This document shows positions 8,841-16,629 of a stretch of DNA of 62,826 bases, piece by piece. This stretch comes from Clostridia bacterium (GTDB taxonomy: Bacteria > Bacillota > Clostridia > Oscillospirales > CAG-272). Location: positions 1-62,826 of the forward strand of contig JAGCXA010000004.1 in the NCBI GenBank assembly GCA_017961575.1, given 5' to 3'. The stretch's first letter is position 1; each line of letters opens with the position of its first letter. The notes beneath the pieces were generated by a model. It had not been told where the DNA came from. It made no database searches and saw only the letters and a program-made list of their open reading frames with translations. The translations under genes were made by a program, and so were the position numbers.

Positions 8841-8869
8841 TTGCATTTCATCCTCCGATGCGGTATAAT
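8841..8869 (+). promoter_or_regulatory. Sigma-A promoter of the second deacetylase lipoprotein gene
   Basis: TTGCAT (8841-8846), 17 bases, TATAAT (8864-8869). The spacer sequence is shared with 6872-6888 almost base for base. Confidence 0.85.
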
Positions 8870-8941
8870 GGAATCGCTTGGGGACCCGCATCCGTCCGTC
8901 TCCCGCGCGGCGCCCCCGCCCGATATCGAAAGGATAAAACG

Positions 8942-10363
8942 ATGAAGAGATTCACACTTTCATTTTTCGTGCTCCTGTGTCTGTCGCTTGGCGCCGTCGC
9001 GCTCTCTTCCTGCGCCCCGGTCGCAAACAATCCCGCAGCGCGGACAACCGAAACGACGGCGGAGAAGCCCGTCTATACGGTCAAGTTCGTCATCCGGGAC
9101 AAGGAATATACGGTCAAGGTCGCCGAGGGCGAGACGCCGGTCTGCCCCGTCACCCCGCCGGCAACCACCCCCGCCCCGACAGTGGGACGATACCCGTTTC
9201 TGGGCTGGGACAAACCGATCAGACCCGCAAACGACGACGCGACCTACACCGCGTGGTACGCGAGCGACGTGTCCGCCTCGCTTACGTCGGCGAAAAACGG
9301 CGCGAAGGCGGTCCTCACGATGACCTACGACGACGGCGACCTCGCCACAGCGAAATGGGTCAATCAGAAGAACAAGGAATATAAGCTCGCCGGATCGTGC
9401 ATGATCATCACGAGCCGTTCCGGGTTCAAGGATCATATCTCCGAATGGAAAGCGGTCTTCGCCGACGGGACGCTCGAACCGCAATGCCACAGCACGACGC
9501 ACTCGGGGGATACGAAGGAAGGTCCGCCGTCGCTCTATCAGCAGGAGATCGTCGATTCAAAGAATCTGCTGGCGACCACCTTCCCGAAGAACGATATTAT
9601 CTGCTACGCGACCCCGTACTGTTTCGTCACCGAGTACAGTTACAAAACCGACGCGAACGGGAACGTGATCTATCAGAACGGCAACCCCGTCAAGGTGAAG
9701 GACGGCGGATCGCAGAAGGTCATAGAGGAGAACTACTTCGTCAACCGGAACGGCCCCTCCGGGCTACAATCGCTCGACCCCACCTTCGTCGGTACGGAGA
9801 AGGGTTCGTGGTACAACGTGTACGTGCAATGGTTCTACACCAACGGTTCGCAGACCGACGCCGAGCGGACCGGATGGATCGACGACGCGGTGGAGCGCGG
9901 CGGCTGGCTCATCATCCTCGCACATCAGATCACGGATAGCCCTGCCAACGAATACCAACTGAGCAAGACCAGCGCCGAGACCTTTTACAAACACGCCGCG
10001 CCCTACGTCAAGAGCGGCGAACTCTGGGCGGCTTCCTTCGGCGACGCGACCAAGTACATCCGCGAGCGGCAGAACACGACCGTCTCCGAGCGGTTTGAGA
10101 ACGGCGTTGTCCTTATCGATATGAAGATCGACCGGACGACAGAGGACAACAAATACCTGACCGAGAGCGTCTTCGACTATCCCCTGACGGTCGAGATCCG
10201 CGTCCCCGATTCGTGGACGTCCGCCCGCTACACCGTAGACGGAAAGATGCAGACCGCGGCGGTCTACACCCGCGACGGCGCCTCCTACGCGATGGTGAAC
10301 CTGATCCCCGGCGCTGACGGCGCGACCGTCACCACCGAGATCCTCGCCCTCGGAACGAAGTAA
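8942..10363 (+). CDS. Surface lipoprotein: one GWDK repeat plus polysaccharide deacetylase-like domain
   Basis: The 473-residue paralog of the preceding gene has a lipoprotein signal with lipobox LSSC (Cys24), a Thr/Pro/Ala-rich linker, a single beta-rich repeat ending in GWDK (near residue 88), then the NodB-like domain with TYDDG (128-132) and H183/H187. The C-terminal third, including TKYIRERQNTTVSER, is nearly identical to the neighbour, so the pair arose by duplication with gain or loss of repeats. ATG 8942 is chosen because it follows an AAAGGA site and the signal peptide; an upstream ATG at 8813 lies inside the terminator. It probably modifies cell-surface glycans; the substrate is unknown. 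Confidence 0.8.
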   Translation: MKRFTLSFFVLLCLSLGAVALSSCAPVANNPAARTTETTAEKPVYTVKFVIRDKEYTVKVAEGETPVCPVTPPATTPAPTVGRYPFLGWDKPIRPANDDATYTAWYASDVSASLTSAKNGAKAVLTMTYDDGDLATAKWVNQKNKEYKLAGSCMIITSRSGFKDHISEWKAVFADGTLEPQCHSTTHSGDTKEGPPSLYQQEIVDSKNLLATTFPKNDIICYATPYCFVTEYSYKTDANGNVIYQNGNPVKVKDGGSQKVIEENYFVNRNGPSGLQSLDPTFVGTEKGSWYNVYVQWFYTNGSQTDAERTGWIDDAVERGGWLIILAHQITDSPANEYQLSKTSAETFYKHAAPYVKSGELWAASFGDATKYIRERQNTTVSERFENGVVLIDMKIDRTTEDNKYLTESVFDYPLTVEIRVPDSWTSARYTVDGKMQTAAVYTRDGASYAMVNLIPGADGATVTTEILALGTK

Positions 10364-10368
10364 ACTGT

Positions 10369-10504
10369 GCGGAGCGCGGACGCGCTCCGCAATGATGTGG
10401 GCGCGTGCGCCCAATGATGTCGCCCCTGCGGGGCTGATGATGTGGGGCTTCGCCCCAATGATGTTGACCGCAAGCGGTCAAATGACGTGCCGCGCCCGCG
10501 CGGC
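10369..10504. repeat. Hairpin array A: six palindromes joined by an 8-base linker
   Basis: Six back-to-back hairpins occupy 10369-10390, 10399-10412, 10422-10434, 10444-10456, 10465-10480 and 10489-10504. Their stems all differ (GCGGAGCGCG, GGGCGC, GCCCC, GGGGC, TGACCGC, GCCGCGC) and each is perfectly self-complementary with a 2-3 base loop. Between them lies AATGATGT, with variants TGATGATGT and AATGACGT. The array begins six bases after a stop codon and has no coding character. It has the architecture of REP-like palindromic repeats, but I do not recognise the family with certainty. Confidence 0.9.
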
Positions 10505-10525
10505 AACGGAAGAGACCAAAGGAAC

Positions 10526-10699
10526 ACCTCATCTGTCACTCCGTGACATCTAACGCGCTCGCCGTCGCATAGTCGTGCGGGGTGCGCGCCGTGTCACGCG
10601 CCCCGCACTCCTTGCTTCGGGCAAGACCACTTCACGAAAAACAGTCCACCGGACTGTTTTTCGCTCGCTAACCCTCCAAGGGGAAGACTTGGTACGCGC
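10526..10699. repeat. Interrupted copy of the ACCTCATCTGTCAC element
   Basis: The left part (10526-10551, with GTCAC-tcc-GTGAC hairpin) and the right part (CCTCCAAGGGGAAGACTTGG at 10673-10692) match the two halves of the intact copy at 12575-12632. About 120 bases that contain other hairpins separate them. One of these is GTGCGGGG/CCCCGCAC (10575-10608). Confidence 0.65.
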
Positions 10700-10943
10700 T
10701 CGCGCGATTGGTAACACCCCATAACAAACTAACCGCGCCAGCAAAGTTGTCAGGCGGGCGGTAACATCCATACAAACCAACTGCGCCAGCTCTGCTGTCA
10801 GGCGGGCGGGAGCGAGTGCAGAATCCCCGTTCTCACCCCGAAGCCTGTATACCAACCGTTCTCCGCCTTCGGCTCCGCACGCTTGCATACTGCGAGAGGT
10901 TAGCGAGCGAAAACGCCCCGGTGGGGCGTTTTCGTGAAGTGGT
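10626..10943. repeat. Inverted pair of hairpin elements with identical flanks and different stems
   Basis: The copy at 10626-10673 and the inverted copy at 10898-10943 share ACCACTTCACGAAAA on one side and TTTTCGCTCGCTAACC on the other, base for base. The core stems are unrelated (ACAGTCC/GGACTGT versus CGCCCC/GGGGCG) yet each pairs perfectly around the same ACC loop. About 224 bases lie between them. The arrangement resembles a composite non-autonomous element with terminal inverted repeats. Confidence 0.85.
10710..10807. repeat. Two tandem repeats of 50 and 48 bases
   Basis: Unit 1 is 10710-10759 and unit 2 is 10760-10807. Both start GGTAACA, contain GCGCCAGC and end TGTCAGGCGGGC. The short hairpin differs between units: CAGC-aaa-GTTG versus CAGC-tct-GCTG. 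The rest of 10364-11199 contains no gene that I can support. Confidence 0.75.
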
Positions 10944-11055
10944 GTCGCCCCAAAAACCCGTTTGAAGGAGCGAGTTTACGAACGACGCGCAAACGGGATT
11001 TGACGGCGACGGGATCGAGAACGGGAATAGGAAAACAAAAATGAATTAAAATGGA

Positions 11056-11085
11056 GAAACCCGCTCGCGAACGCGAGCGGGTTTC
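11056..11085 (-). terminator. Terminator-like hairpin downstream of ugpC
   Basis: A 14-bp perfect stem GAAACCCGCTCGCG/CGCGAGCGGGTTTC with a two-base gap (loop of four to six in practice). Read on the minus strand, T-rich sequence follows (TCCATTTTAATTC), 115 bases past the ugpC stop. It fits a minus-strand terminator. Confidence 0.6.
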
Positions 11086-11199
11086 CACCTTAAAACTGCA
11101 ATTTGCTATGCAGGAATCTTGCACAGAGTAGAAAGCACCAATGGCTTTTATATATTCCCCATTTTTGTTTTCCGGTCTGTGCCGTATGTGCGCGTCGTC

Positions 11200-12333
11200 T
11201 TAATGGACGATGCATTTCTCCGTGTCTTTATCAAAGATGTGCACGCGCGACGTATCGATCGCGATCTTGATATTGTCCCCCGCTCTCGCGGTGCTTCTGG
11301 ACGAAACGCGCGCGATGATGTTCTTGCCGTCGGTCGCGTCTTCCTGACCGTCGAAGGACAGGTAGAGGTAGATCTCGGCGCCCATCAGCTCGGTGACCTC
11401 GACCGACGCGTCGATCGTGGTGTCGGCGGCGTTGGCAAGGAAGGCGGGCTCGTCGTGCAGGCACTCCGGACGGATACCGGCGATGACGGTCTGACCGATG
11501 TACTCTTTGAGTTCGGGTCTGTTCGCCTTGTCGGCGGGGAGTTTCACGGCGTTCTTGCCCCAAGCGAGGTAGACGTCGTCGCCTCTCTTTTCGAGGTTGC
11601 AGGTGACGAAGTTCATCTGCGGCGTGCCGATGAAGCCGGCGACGAAGACGTTGCAGGGACTGTCGTAGAGGTTCTGCGGGGTGTCGACCTGCTGAATGAT
11701 ACCGTCCTTCATAACGACGATACGGGTCGCCATCGTCATCGCCTCGACCTGGTCGTGCGTAACGTAGACGAAGGTGGTACCGACCTTCTGATGGATCTTG
11801 GTCAGCTCGGTTCTCATGCTGGCGCGGAGTTTCGCGTCCAGGTTGGAGAGCGGCTCGTCAAGCAGGAAGACCTTCGGGTTCCGGACGATCGCGCGACCCA
11901 GCGCGACACGCTGTTTCTGACCGCCGGACAGCTGCTTCGGACGACGTTCGAGCAGGTGCTTGATGTCGAGGATGCGCGCCGCCTCTTCGACGCGGCGCTT
12001 GATCTCGTCCTTGGTGACCTTGCGGAGTTTCAGACCGAACGCCATATTGTCGAACACGGTCATGTGCGGATACAGCGCGTAGTTCTGGAACACCATCGCG
12101 ATGTCGCGATCCTTCGGCGCGATGTCGTTCACCAGCGTGTCGCCGATGTAGAGTTCGCCCTCGGAGATCTCTTCGAGCCCGGCGATCATACGCAGGGTGG
12201 TCGATTTACCGCAGCCGGAAGGACCGACCAGAACCAGGAACTCCTTGTCCTTGATGTCGAGAGTGAAGTCGGACACGGCGACGACGCCGCCGAGGTACTT
12301 CTTGTAGATGTGTTTCAGCGAAAGAGAAGCCAT
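11200..12333 (-). CDS. ugpC: Multi-sugar ABC transporter ATP-binding protein (UgpC/MsmX type)
   Basis: The 377-residue protein is a MalK/UgpC/MsmX-class ATPase. It has Walker A GPSGCGKST, Q-loop, signature LSGGQKQRVALGRAIVR, Walker B VFLLDEPLSNLDAKLR, the H-loop VYVTHDQVEAMT and a C-terminal TOBE regulatory domain of about 130 residues. Such ATPases energise uptake of sugars or glycerol 3-phosphate and often serve several permeases encoded elsewhere. No permease or binding protein is nearby, which fits a shared, orphan ATPase like B. subtilis MsmX. ATG 12333 has a GGAGG site; the upstream in-frame extension lies inside the leader and is rejected. Confidence 0.93.
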   Translation of the reverse strand: MASLSLKHIYKKYLGGVVAVSDFTLDIKDKEFLVLVGPSGCGKSTTLRMIAGLEEISEGELYIGDTLVNDIAPKDRDIAMVFQNYALYPHMTVFDNMAFGLKLRKVTKDEIKRRVEEAARILDIKHLLERRPKQLSGGQKQRVALGRAIVRNPKVFLLDEPLSNLDAKLRASMRTELTKIHQKVGTTFVYVTHDQVEAMTMATRIVVMKDGIIQQVDTPQNLYDSPCNVFVAGFIGTPQMNFVTCNLEKRGDDVYLAWGKNAVKLPADKANRPELKEYIGQTVIAGIRPECLHDEPAFLANAADTTIDASVEVTELMGAEIYLYLSFDGQEDATDGKNIIARVSSRSTARAGDNIKIAIDTSRVHIFDKDTEKCIVH

Positions 12334-12402
12334 TTCAGTTTCCTCCGAACAGAATTTTTGATCGTATCTATTATAACAGAACGCGCGCGCTTTGCATAGA
12401 GG

Positions 12403-12428
12403 GGAAACGCCCAAACTTGGGCGTTTCC
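12403..12428 (-). promoter_or_regulatory. Leader hairpin of ugpC mRNA
   Basis: GGAAACGCCCAA and TTGGGCGTTTCC form a 12-bp perfect stem with a two-base gap, about 13 bases after the predicted +1 and 70 bases before the start codon. No T run follows, so it is more likely a 5-prime stabilising structure than a terminator. A second, weak promoter-like TATAAT (12370-12375) lies further downstream. Confidence 0.6.
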
Positions 12429-12446
12429 TGTTGTGCAAGTGTACCA

Positions 12447-12475
12447 ATTATAACATTTTCCGCCCGATTTGTCAA
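12447..12475 (-). promoter_or_regulatory. Perfect consensus sigma-A promoter of ugpC
   Basis: TTGACA (12470-12475), 17 bases, TATAAT (12447-12452) on the minus strand. The resulting leader is about 107 bases long. Confidence 0.9.
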
Positions 12476-12574
12476 CCGGGCGGAAAAATATTTTGCTGAT
12501 TTATCAGTATTTGAAAAGGAATGGGACGTTCCTCACCGCAAAAGAAACGGTCAAAAAACGATCTGCCCTGCTCC

Positions 12575-12632
12575 ACCTCATCTGTCACTTCGTGACGTCT
12601 TCCCCTCAAGGGGAAGACTTGGCACGACGTGC
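12575..12632. repeat. Intact copy of the ACCTCATCTGTCAC three-hairpin element
   Basis: Three hairpins in a row: GTCAC-ttc-GTGAC (12584-12596), GTCTTCCCCT-ca-AGGGGAAGAC (12597-12618) and GCAC-gac-GTGC (12622-12632). The element sits just downstream of the PHP gene stop and just upstream of the ugpC promoter. A split copy occurs at 10526-10699. Confidence 0.75.
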
Positions 12633-12652
12633 AAACGCGTTCCGTGCCGGCG

Positions 12653-13702
12653 TCAGGCGAGCAGTTCCGGGAACTCCGCGACGCGGAAAGCGCGCGAGTA
12701 GGCGGTCTTGCCGTCGTGAGACTTGACCTCGACCCGGAAGTAGGCGTTTTGATAGCCGGGCTCGGTCGCGGCGCGGTACTTGCCCGCGAGCCCGGAGGCG
12801 TCGAAACGGGCGACGAAGTCCTCGCCTTCCCTCTCCGGGACTGCCGCGTTCGCCACCTTGTAGGAACGCCAGTCGGTCACGACCCGCACGAGCGCGGCGT
12901 CGCCGCTCCTGACCGTGAGGGTGCCGTCCTCGATCGACAGTTCGCGGATCTCGGGTCCCGTCGAGGAGTAGAAGTTCCCCGCGAGCAGGGCGGCGATCAC
13001 GTCGTCGTAATCGAGCGAGTCGGCGCGGATCACCGTCCAGCCGCCGAAGTAGTCGGGGTCCCAATGGCTGTCGTCCGAGCAGATCGGAAAGACGTCCTTC
13101 CCCGCTTTCAGAAGGTCGTCGAAGGGGATCGTCGTGTCGGGCAGATCCTCGACGACGCAACTCTGATTGAAGACCTCGATCCCCCAAAGCCCCTCGAGCC
13201 CGATATAGTCGGGATAGTTCTGGAGCGACCAGACGGGGTGGTTGTAGCAGACGAAGAAGCCGTTTTCGTTGCCGAGACGGATCAGGGCGTTGACCGACTC
13301 GACCGAATACTCCGCCCGCGCGTCATAGCGGCGCATCTCGTCGGTGATCAGTCCGAAGGACGATTTACAGACGACGCGGCTCTCCGAGAAGAGCGGAGAG
13401 AGCGCCGTTTCGCGATCCTTGGCGTAGAAGTTGAGGTGATAGGTGCGCTGGTAGCGGTCGCCCCGCACCGTGAACTCGTTGATCGCGATCTCGTGCGCGT
13501 TCAGGGCGAGAAAGTCGCCGTCCGAGAGGTCGTTGTGCGGAACGAAGATCTCGTGATCGGTGAACGCGAGGATCGAGTAGCCGCGCGCGCGGTACTTTTG
13601 CTTGACCTCCTCGGGCGTCAGAAGCCCGTCCGAGACCGTCGTGTGCAGATGCAGGTTCGCCTTGTAGAACCGCCCGCCCTCGGGCAAAAGCCATCTTTTC
13701 AT
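12653..13702 (-). CDS. PHP-domain metal-dependent phosphoesterase
   Basis: The 349-residue protein has the four PHP metal-binding motifs: NLHLHTTVSDG (residues about 15-25), FTDHE, CYNHPVW in the middle, and CSDDSHWD. Members hydrolyse phosphoesters such as histidinol phosphate, nucleoside phosphates or 3-prime,5-prime bisphosphates; the substrate here is not predictable. The C-terminal third (after SSTGPEIRELSIEDG) is a beta-rich extension seen in PHP proteins with an extra domain. Start ATG 13702 follows a GAGGAGG site; a TTG at 13717 is rejected. It lies 34 bases after tex and is probably the last gene of the rimP-infB-tex unit. Confidence 0.85.
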   Translation of the reverse strand: MKRWLLPEGGRFYKANLHLHTTVSDGLLTPEEVKQKYRARGYSILAFTDHEIFVPHNDLSDGDFLALNAHEIAINEFTVRGDRYQRTYHLNFYAKDRETALSPLFSESRVVCKSSFGLITDEMRRYDARAEYSVESVNALIRLGNENGFFVCYNHPVWSLQNYPDYIGLEGLWGIEVFNQSCVVEDLPDTTIPFDDLLKAGKDVFPICSDDSHWDPDYFGGWTVIRADSLDYDDVIAALLAGNFYSSTGPEIRELSIEDGTLTVRSGDAALVRVVTDWRSYKVANAAVPEREGEDFVARFDASGLAGKYRAATEPGYQNAYFRVEVKSHDGKTAYSRAFRVAEFPELLA

Positions 13703-13736
13703 CGTTGTCCTCCTCAATTGAAACCGACGTACTGCG

Positions 13737-15899
13737 TCAGTTGCCCATGCCCTTACGAGTTAAATTGATCCTTTGTCTCTGCACGTCCACGCTCTTGATG
13801 CGCACCTCGATCACGTCGCCGACCGAAAGCACCTCGGACGGGTGACGGACGAAGCGGTCGCACATCTCGGAGACGTGGAGCAGACCGTCGCGGTGGACGC
13901 CGATGTCGACGAACGCGCCGAAGTCGGCGACGTTGCGGACGGTGCCGGTCAGGGTCATTCCCTCTTTCAGATCCTTGATGTCGAGGACGTCGGTGCGAAG
14001 GAACGGCGCGGGGGCGGCGTCGCGGACGTCGCGTCCGGGTTTTTGCAGCTCGGCGATGATGTCAAGCAGGGTCGGTTCGCCGCAGTCGAGTTCGCGGCAG
14101 AGTTTCGCGATCCCGTATTTCTCCGCCTGGTATTTGAGCAGCGTCAGTTTGCCCTGCCGCACGTCGTCGTCCGAGTAGCGGAAGAGTTTCAGGAGCGCCT
14201 TCGCGACGGGATAGGATTCGGGATGCACGCCGGTATTGTCAAGGATCTCGTCGGCGTCGCTGATGCGGAGGAACCCGGCGCATTGCTGATACGCCTTCTC
14301 CCCGATCTTCGGCACCTTCAGGACCTGTCTGCGCGAGGTGAATTCGCCGTTCTCCTCCCGATAGGCGACGATGTTCTTCGCCGCCGTGGGGCTGATGCCG
14401 GAAAGATACGAAAGGAGCGAGCCCGACGCGGTGTTGAGATCGACGCCGACGGCGTTCACGCAGTCCTCGACCACCCCGCCGAGCGCCTCGTTCAGCCGCG
14501 CCTGTTTCATATCGTGCTGATACTGCCCGACGCCGATCGAGCGCGGCTCGATCTTGACCAGTTCGGCAAGCGGATCCTGCAAGCGGCGGGCGATCGAAAC
14601 GGCGCTCCGCTCGGTCACGTCGAAATCGGGGAATTCCTCGGCGCCGAGTTTGGACGCCGAGTAGACCGACGCGCCCGCCTCGCTGACGATGACGTATTTC
14701 ACGTCGCGGTCGGCGTTCGGGATGACCTCGCCCGAGATGAATTGTTCGCTCTCGCGGGACGCCGTGCCGTTGCCGATGGCGATGACGTCGACGCCGTATT
14801 TTTTAATCAGGGAAAGGACGATCCGTTTACTCTCCTCGATCTGCTGTTTCGGGACGGTCGGGTAGATGACCGCCGTTTTCAGCACCTTGCCCGTCCTGTC
14901 GACGACGGCGAGTTTGCACCCGGTGCGGAAACCGGGGTCGTAGCCGAGCACCGTTTTCCCTTTCAGGGGCGCCGCCATCAGCAGGTTGCGCAGGTTCTCG
15001 GAGAAGACCTTGATCGCGCCCTCGCACGCCTCGTCGAAGAGTTCGCCCCGGATCTCACGTTCAAGCGACGGGAAGAGCAGACGGTCGTAACTGTCCGATA
15101 CCGTCGCGGAAAGGAATTCGGCGGCGGGGGATTTGCGGTTCACGACGACGCGGGCGGAGAGTTCCGCGATCGCGAGATCGCGGTCGAGGTTCAGATCGAC
15201 TTTCAGCCATTCTTCCTTCTCGCCGCGGTTGATGGCGAGCACGCGGTGCTGACGGAGTTTCGAGAGTTTTTCCTCGAAATCGTAGTACCCCGCGTAGGGC
15301 GAGTCGCCGTCCTTCGCCTGTTTGGTGACGAGCGACGCCTCGCGATAGCACAGCGCGCGGAGCATCTTGCGGTAGTCGGCGGTGGTCGAAATATCCTCCG
15401 CGATGATGTCGGACGCGCCGGCAAGCGCCTCCTCCGGCGTCTCGACCCCCTTCTCGGGATCGACGTACGCCGCAGCCAATTCGGGGAAAGTGCCGTCGTA
15501 GGCGTCGCGCTGTTCCATAATCAGGTTCGCCAGCCCCTCCAGCCCCTTGGCGCGGGCGATCGAGGCGCGGGTGGTGCGCTTCGGACGGAAGGGCAGATAA
15601 ATGTCTTCGAGTTCGACCAAGGTCGTGGCGCGTTCGAGCGCCGCCGTGATCTCGGGGGTCAACTTGTCCTGCCCGGCGATGAGATCCGAGATCTCCTGAC
15701 GCCGCGCGTCGAAGTTGCGCAGGTAGGTCAGACGGTCGAAGAGGTTGCGGAGCGTCACGTCGTCGAGCGACCCCGTGACCTCCTTGCGGTACCGGGCGAT
15801 GAAGGGGATGGTGTTCCCCTGATCGATCAGGTTGACGGTCGCCTCGACCTGTTCCTGTTTCAATTTCAGCTCTTTGGTGAGCGTTTTGATAATGTCCAC
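13737..15899 (-). CDS. tex: Tex family RNA-binding transcriptional accessory protein
   Basis: The 720-residue product aligns with Tex along its length. It has an N-terminal helical domain (IPFIARYRKEVTG), a YqgF/RNase H-like fold (VLGYDPGFRTGCKLAVVD near residue 320), helix-hairpin-helix segments (NTASGSLLSYLSGISPTAAK; VPKIGEKAYQQCAGF), and a C-terminal S1 domain (GMTLTGTVRNVADFGAFVDIG). Tex binds structured nucleic acid and contacts RNA polymerase or ribosomes; it is related to eukaryotic Spt6. It follows the pseudouridine synthase gene by 15 bases, so the two are cotranscribed. Confidence 0.97.
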   Translation of the reverse strand: MDIIKTLTKELKLKQEQVEATVNLIDQGNTIPFIARYRKEVTGSLDDVTLRNLFDRLTYLRNFDARRQEISDLIAGQDKLTPEITAALERATTLVELEDIYLPFRPKRTTRASIARAKGLEGLANLIMEQRDAYDGTFPELAAAYVDPEKGVETPEEALAGASDIIAEDISTTADYRKMLRALCYREASLVTKQAKDGDSPYAGYYDFEEKLSKLRQHRVLAINRGEKEEWLKVDLNLDRDLAIAELSARVVVNRKSPAAEFLSATVSDSYDRLLFPSLEREIRGELFDEACEGAIKVFSENLRNLLMAAPLKGKTVLGYDPGFRTGCKLAVVDRTGKVLKTAVIYPTVPKQQIEESKRIVLSLIKKYGVDVIAIGNGTASRESEQFISGEVIPNADRDVKYVIVSEAGASVYSASKLGAEEFPDFDVTERSAVSIARRLQDPLAELVKIEPRSIGVGQYQHDMKQARLNEALGGVVEDCVNAVGVDLNTASGSLLSYLSGISPTAAKNIVAYREENGEFTSRRQVLKVPKIGEKAYQQCAGFLRISDADEILDNTGVHPESYPVAKALLKLFRYSDDDVRQGKLTLLKYQAEKYGIAKLCRELDCGEPTLLDIIAELQKPGRDVRDAAPAPFLRTDVLDIKDLKEGMTLTGTVRNVADFGAFVDIGVHRDGLLHVSEMCDRFVRHPSEVLSVGDVIEVRIKSVDVQRQRINLTRKGMGN

Positions 15900-15914
15900 T
15901 TTTCTGTCCTTTCG

Positions 15915-16625
15915 TTATTTCGCGGCGGAGAGGAGCGTTTCGGTCTCCTCGCTTGTGAGTTCGCGCCACTCGCCGGGGGCGAGCGACGGGTCGAGCGGGA
16001 TGCCGGCGAAGGATTCGCGTTTGAGCGACGTGATCCTGTTGCCGAGCCGCTCGAACATCCGTTTGATCTGGTGGTATTTGCCCTCGGTCAGCGTGACCGT
16101 GCCGGCGGTGCGGGTCGCGTCCGGCGAGAGGATCGCCGGTTTGCAGACCTCGTCCTCCCCGATCACGACGCCCGAAAGAAACGCCGCCTCGGCGTCCTCC
16201 GGCAAGGGGGCTTCGCAGGTGAAGGAATAGACCTTTCCGACGTGGCGGCGGGGGGAGAGGCAACGGTGCGCCGTCTGCCCGTCGTCGGTCATAATGAGAA
16301 GCCCGGTGGTGTCCCGGTCGAGACGACCGACCGGGAACAGACCGCGCTTCCGGTATTCGGGCGGGAGCAGTTCGAGCACGTAGGGGAGCGACCGATCGTC
16401 GGTCGCGCTGACGTATCCCGCCGGTTTGTGGAGCATCACGTAGACGAATTCGCGGTAGACGATGGGCGTCCCGCGGAAAATAACGGCGTCGCGCCCGGGA
16501 TCGACCTTGCGGTCGGGTTCCCGGACGACGGTCCCGTTCAGGGTCGCTTCCCCGTGCCGGACGGCAGCCGCCGCCTCTTTCCTTGTGACGGCGCCGCTGT
16601 CCGCGATCAGTTTATCGAGCCGCAC
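15915..16625 (-). CDS. RsuA/RluB/E/F family pseudouridine synthase
   Basis: The 236-residue protein has an N-terminal S4 RNA-binding domain (MRLDKLIADSGAVTRKEA), then the catalytic motif GRLDRDTTGLLIMTDDG with the essential Asp, and the C-terminal KYHQIKRMF motif typical of the RsuA group. It isomerises a uridine in rRNA, probably 16S position 516 (RsuA-like) though 23S targets cannot be excluded. The start codon is GTG at 16625, four bases after the infB stop, with an AAGGA site inside infB. This tight linkage to infB replaces the usual rbfA. Confidence 0.92.
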   Translation of the reverse strand: MRLDKLIADSGAVTRKEAAAAVRHGEATLNGTVVREPDRKVDPGRDAVIFRGTPIVYREFVYVMLHKPAGYVSATDDRSLPYVLELLPPEYRKRGLFPVGRLDRDTTGLLIMTDDGQTAHRCLSPRRHVGKVYSFTCEAPLPEDAEAAFLSGVVIGEDEVCKPAILSPDATRTAGTVTLTEGKYHQIKRMFERLGNRITSLKRESFAGIPLDPSLAPGEWRELTSEETETLLSAAK

Positions 16626-16629
16626 GGGA

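Noticed and set aside
10369..10504. CRISPR array
   Set aside because: The constant part is only eight bases and the variable parts are palindromes of 13-22 bases, not spacers of about 30. No cas genes are present.
10285..10888. Short minus-strand open frames across hairpin array A and the nearby repeats
   Set aside because: They have no start signals, their codon content follows the palindromes, and two frames overlap each other. Treated as non-coding.
12370..12398. A second ugpC promoter (TATAAT at 12370-12375)
   Set aside because: The only possible -35 at 17 bases is TATGCA, a poor match, and the perfect promoter at 12447-12475 already explains the gene. Kept only as a note.
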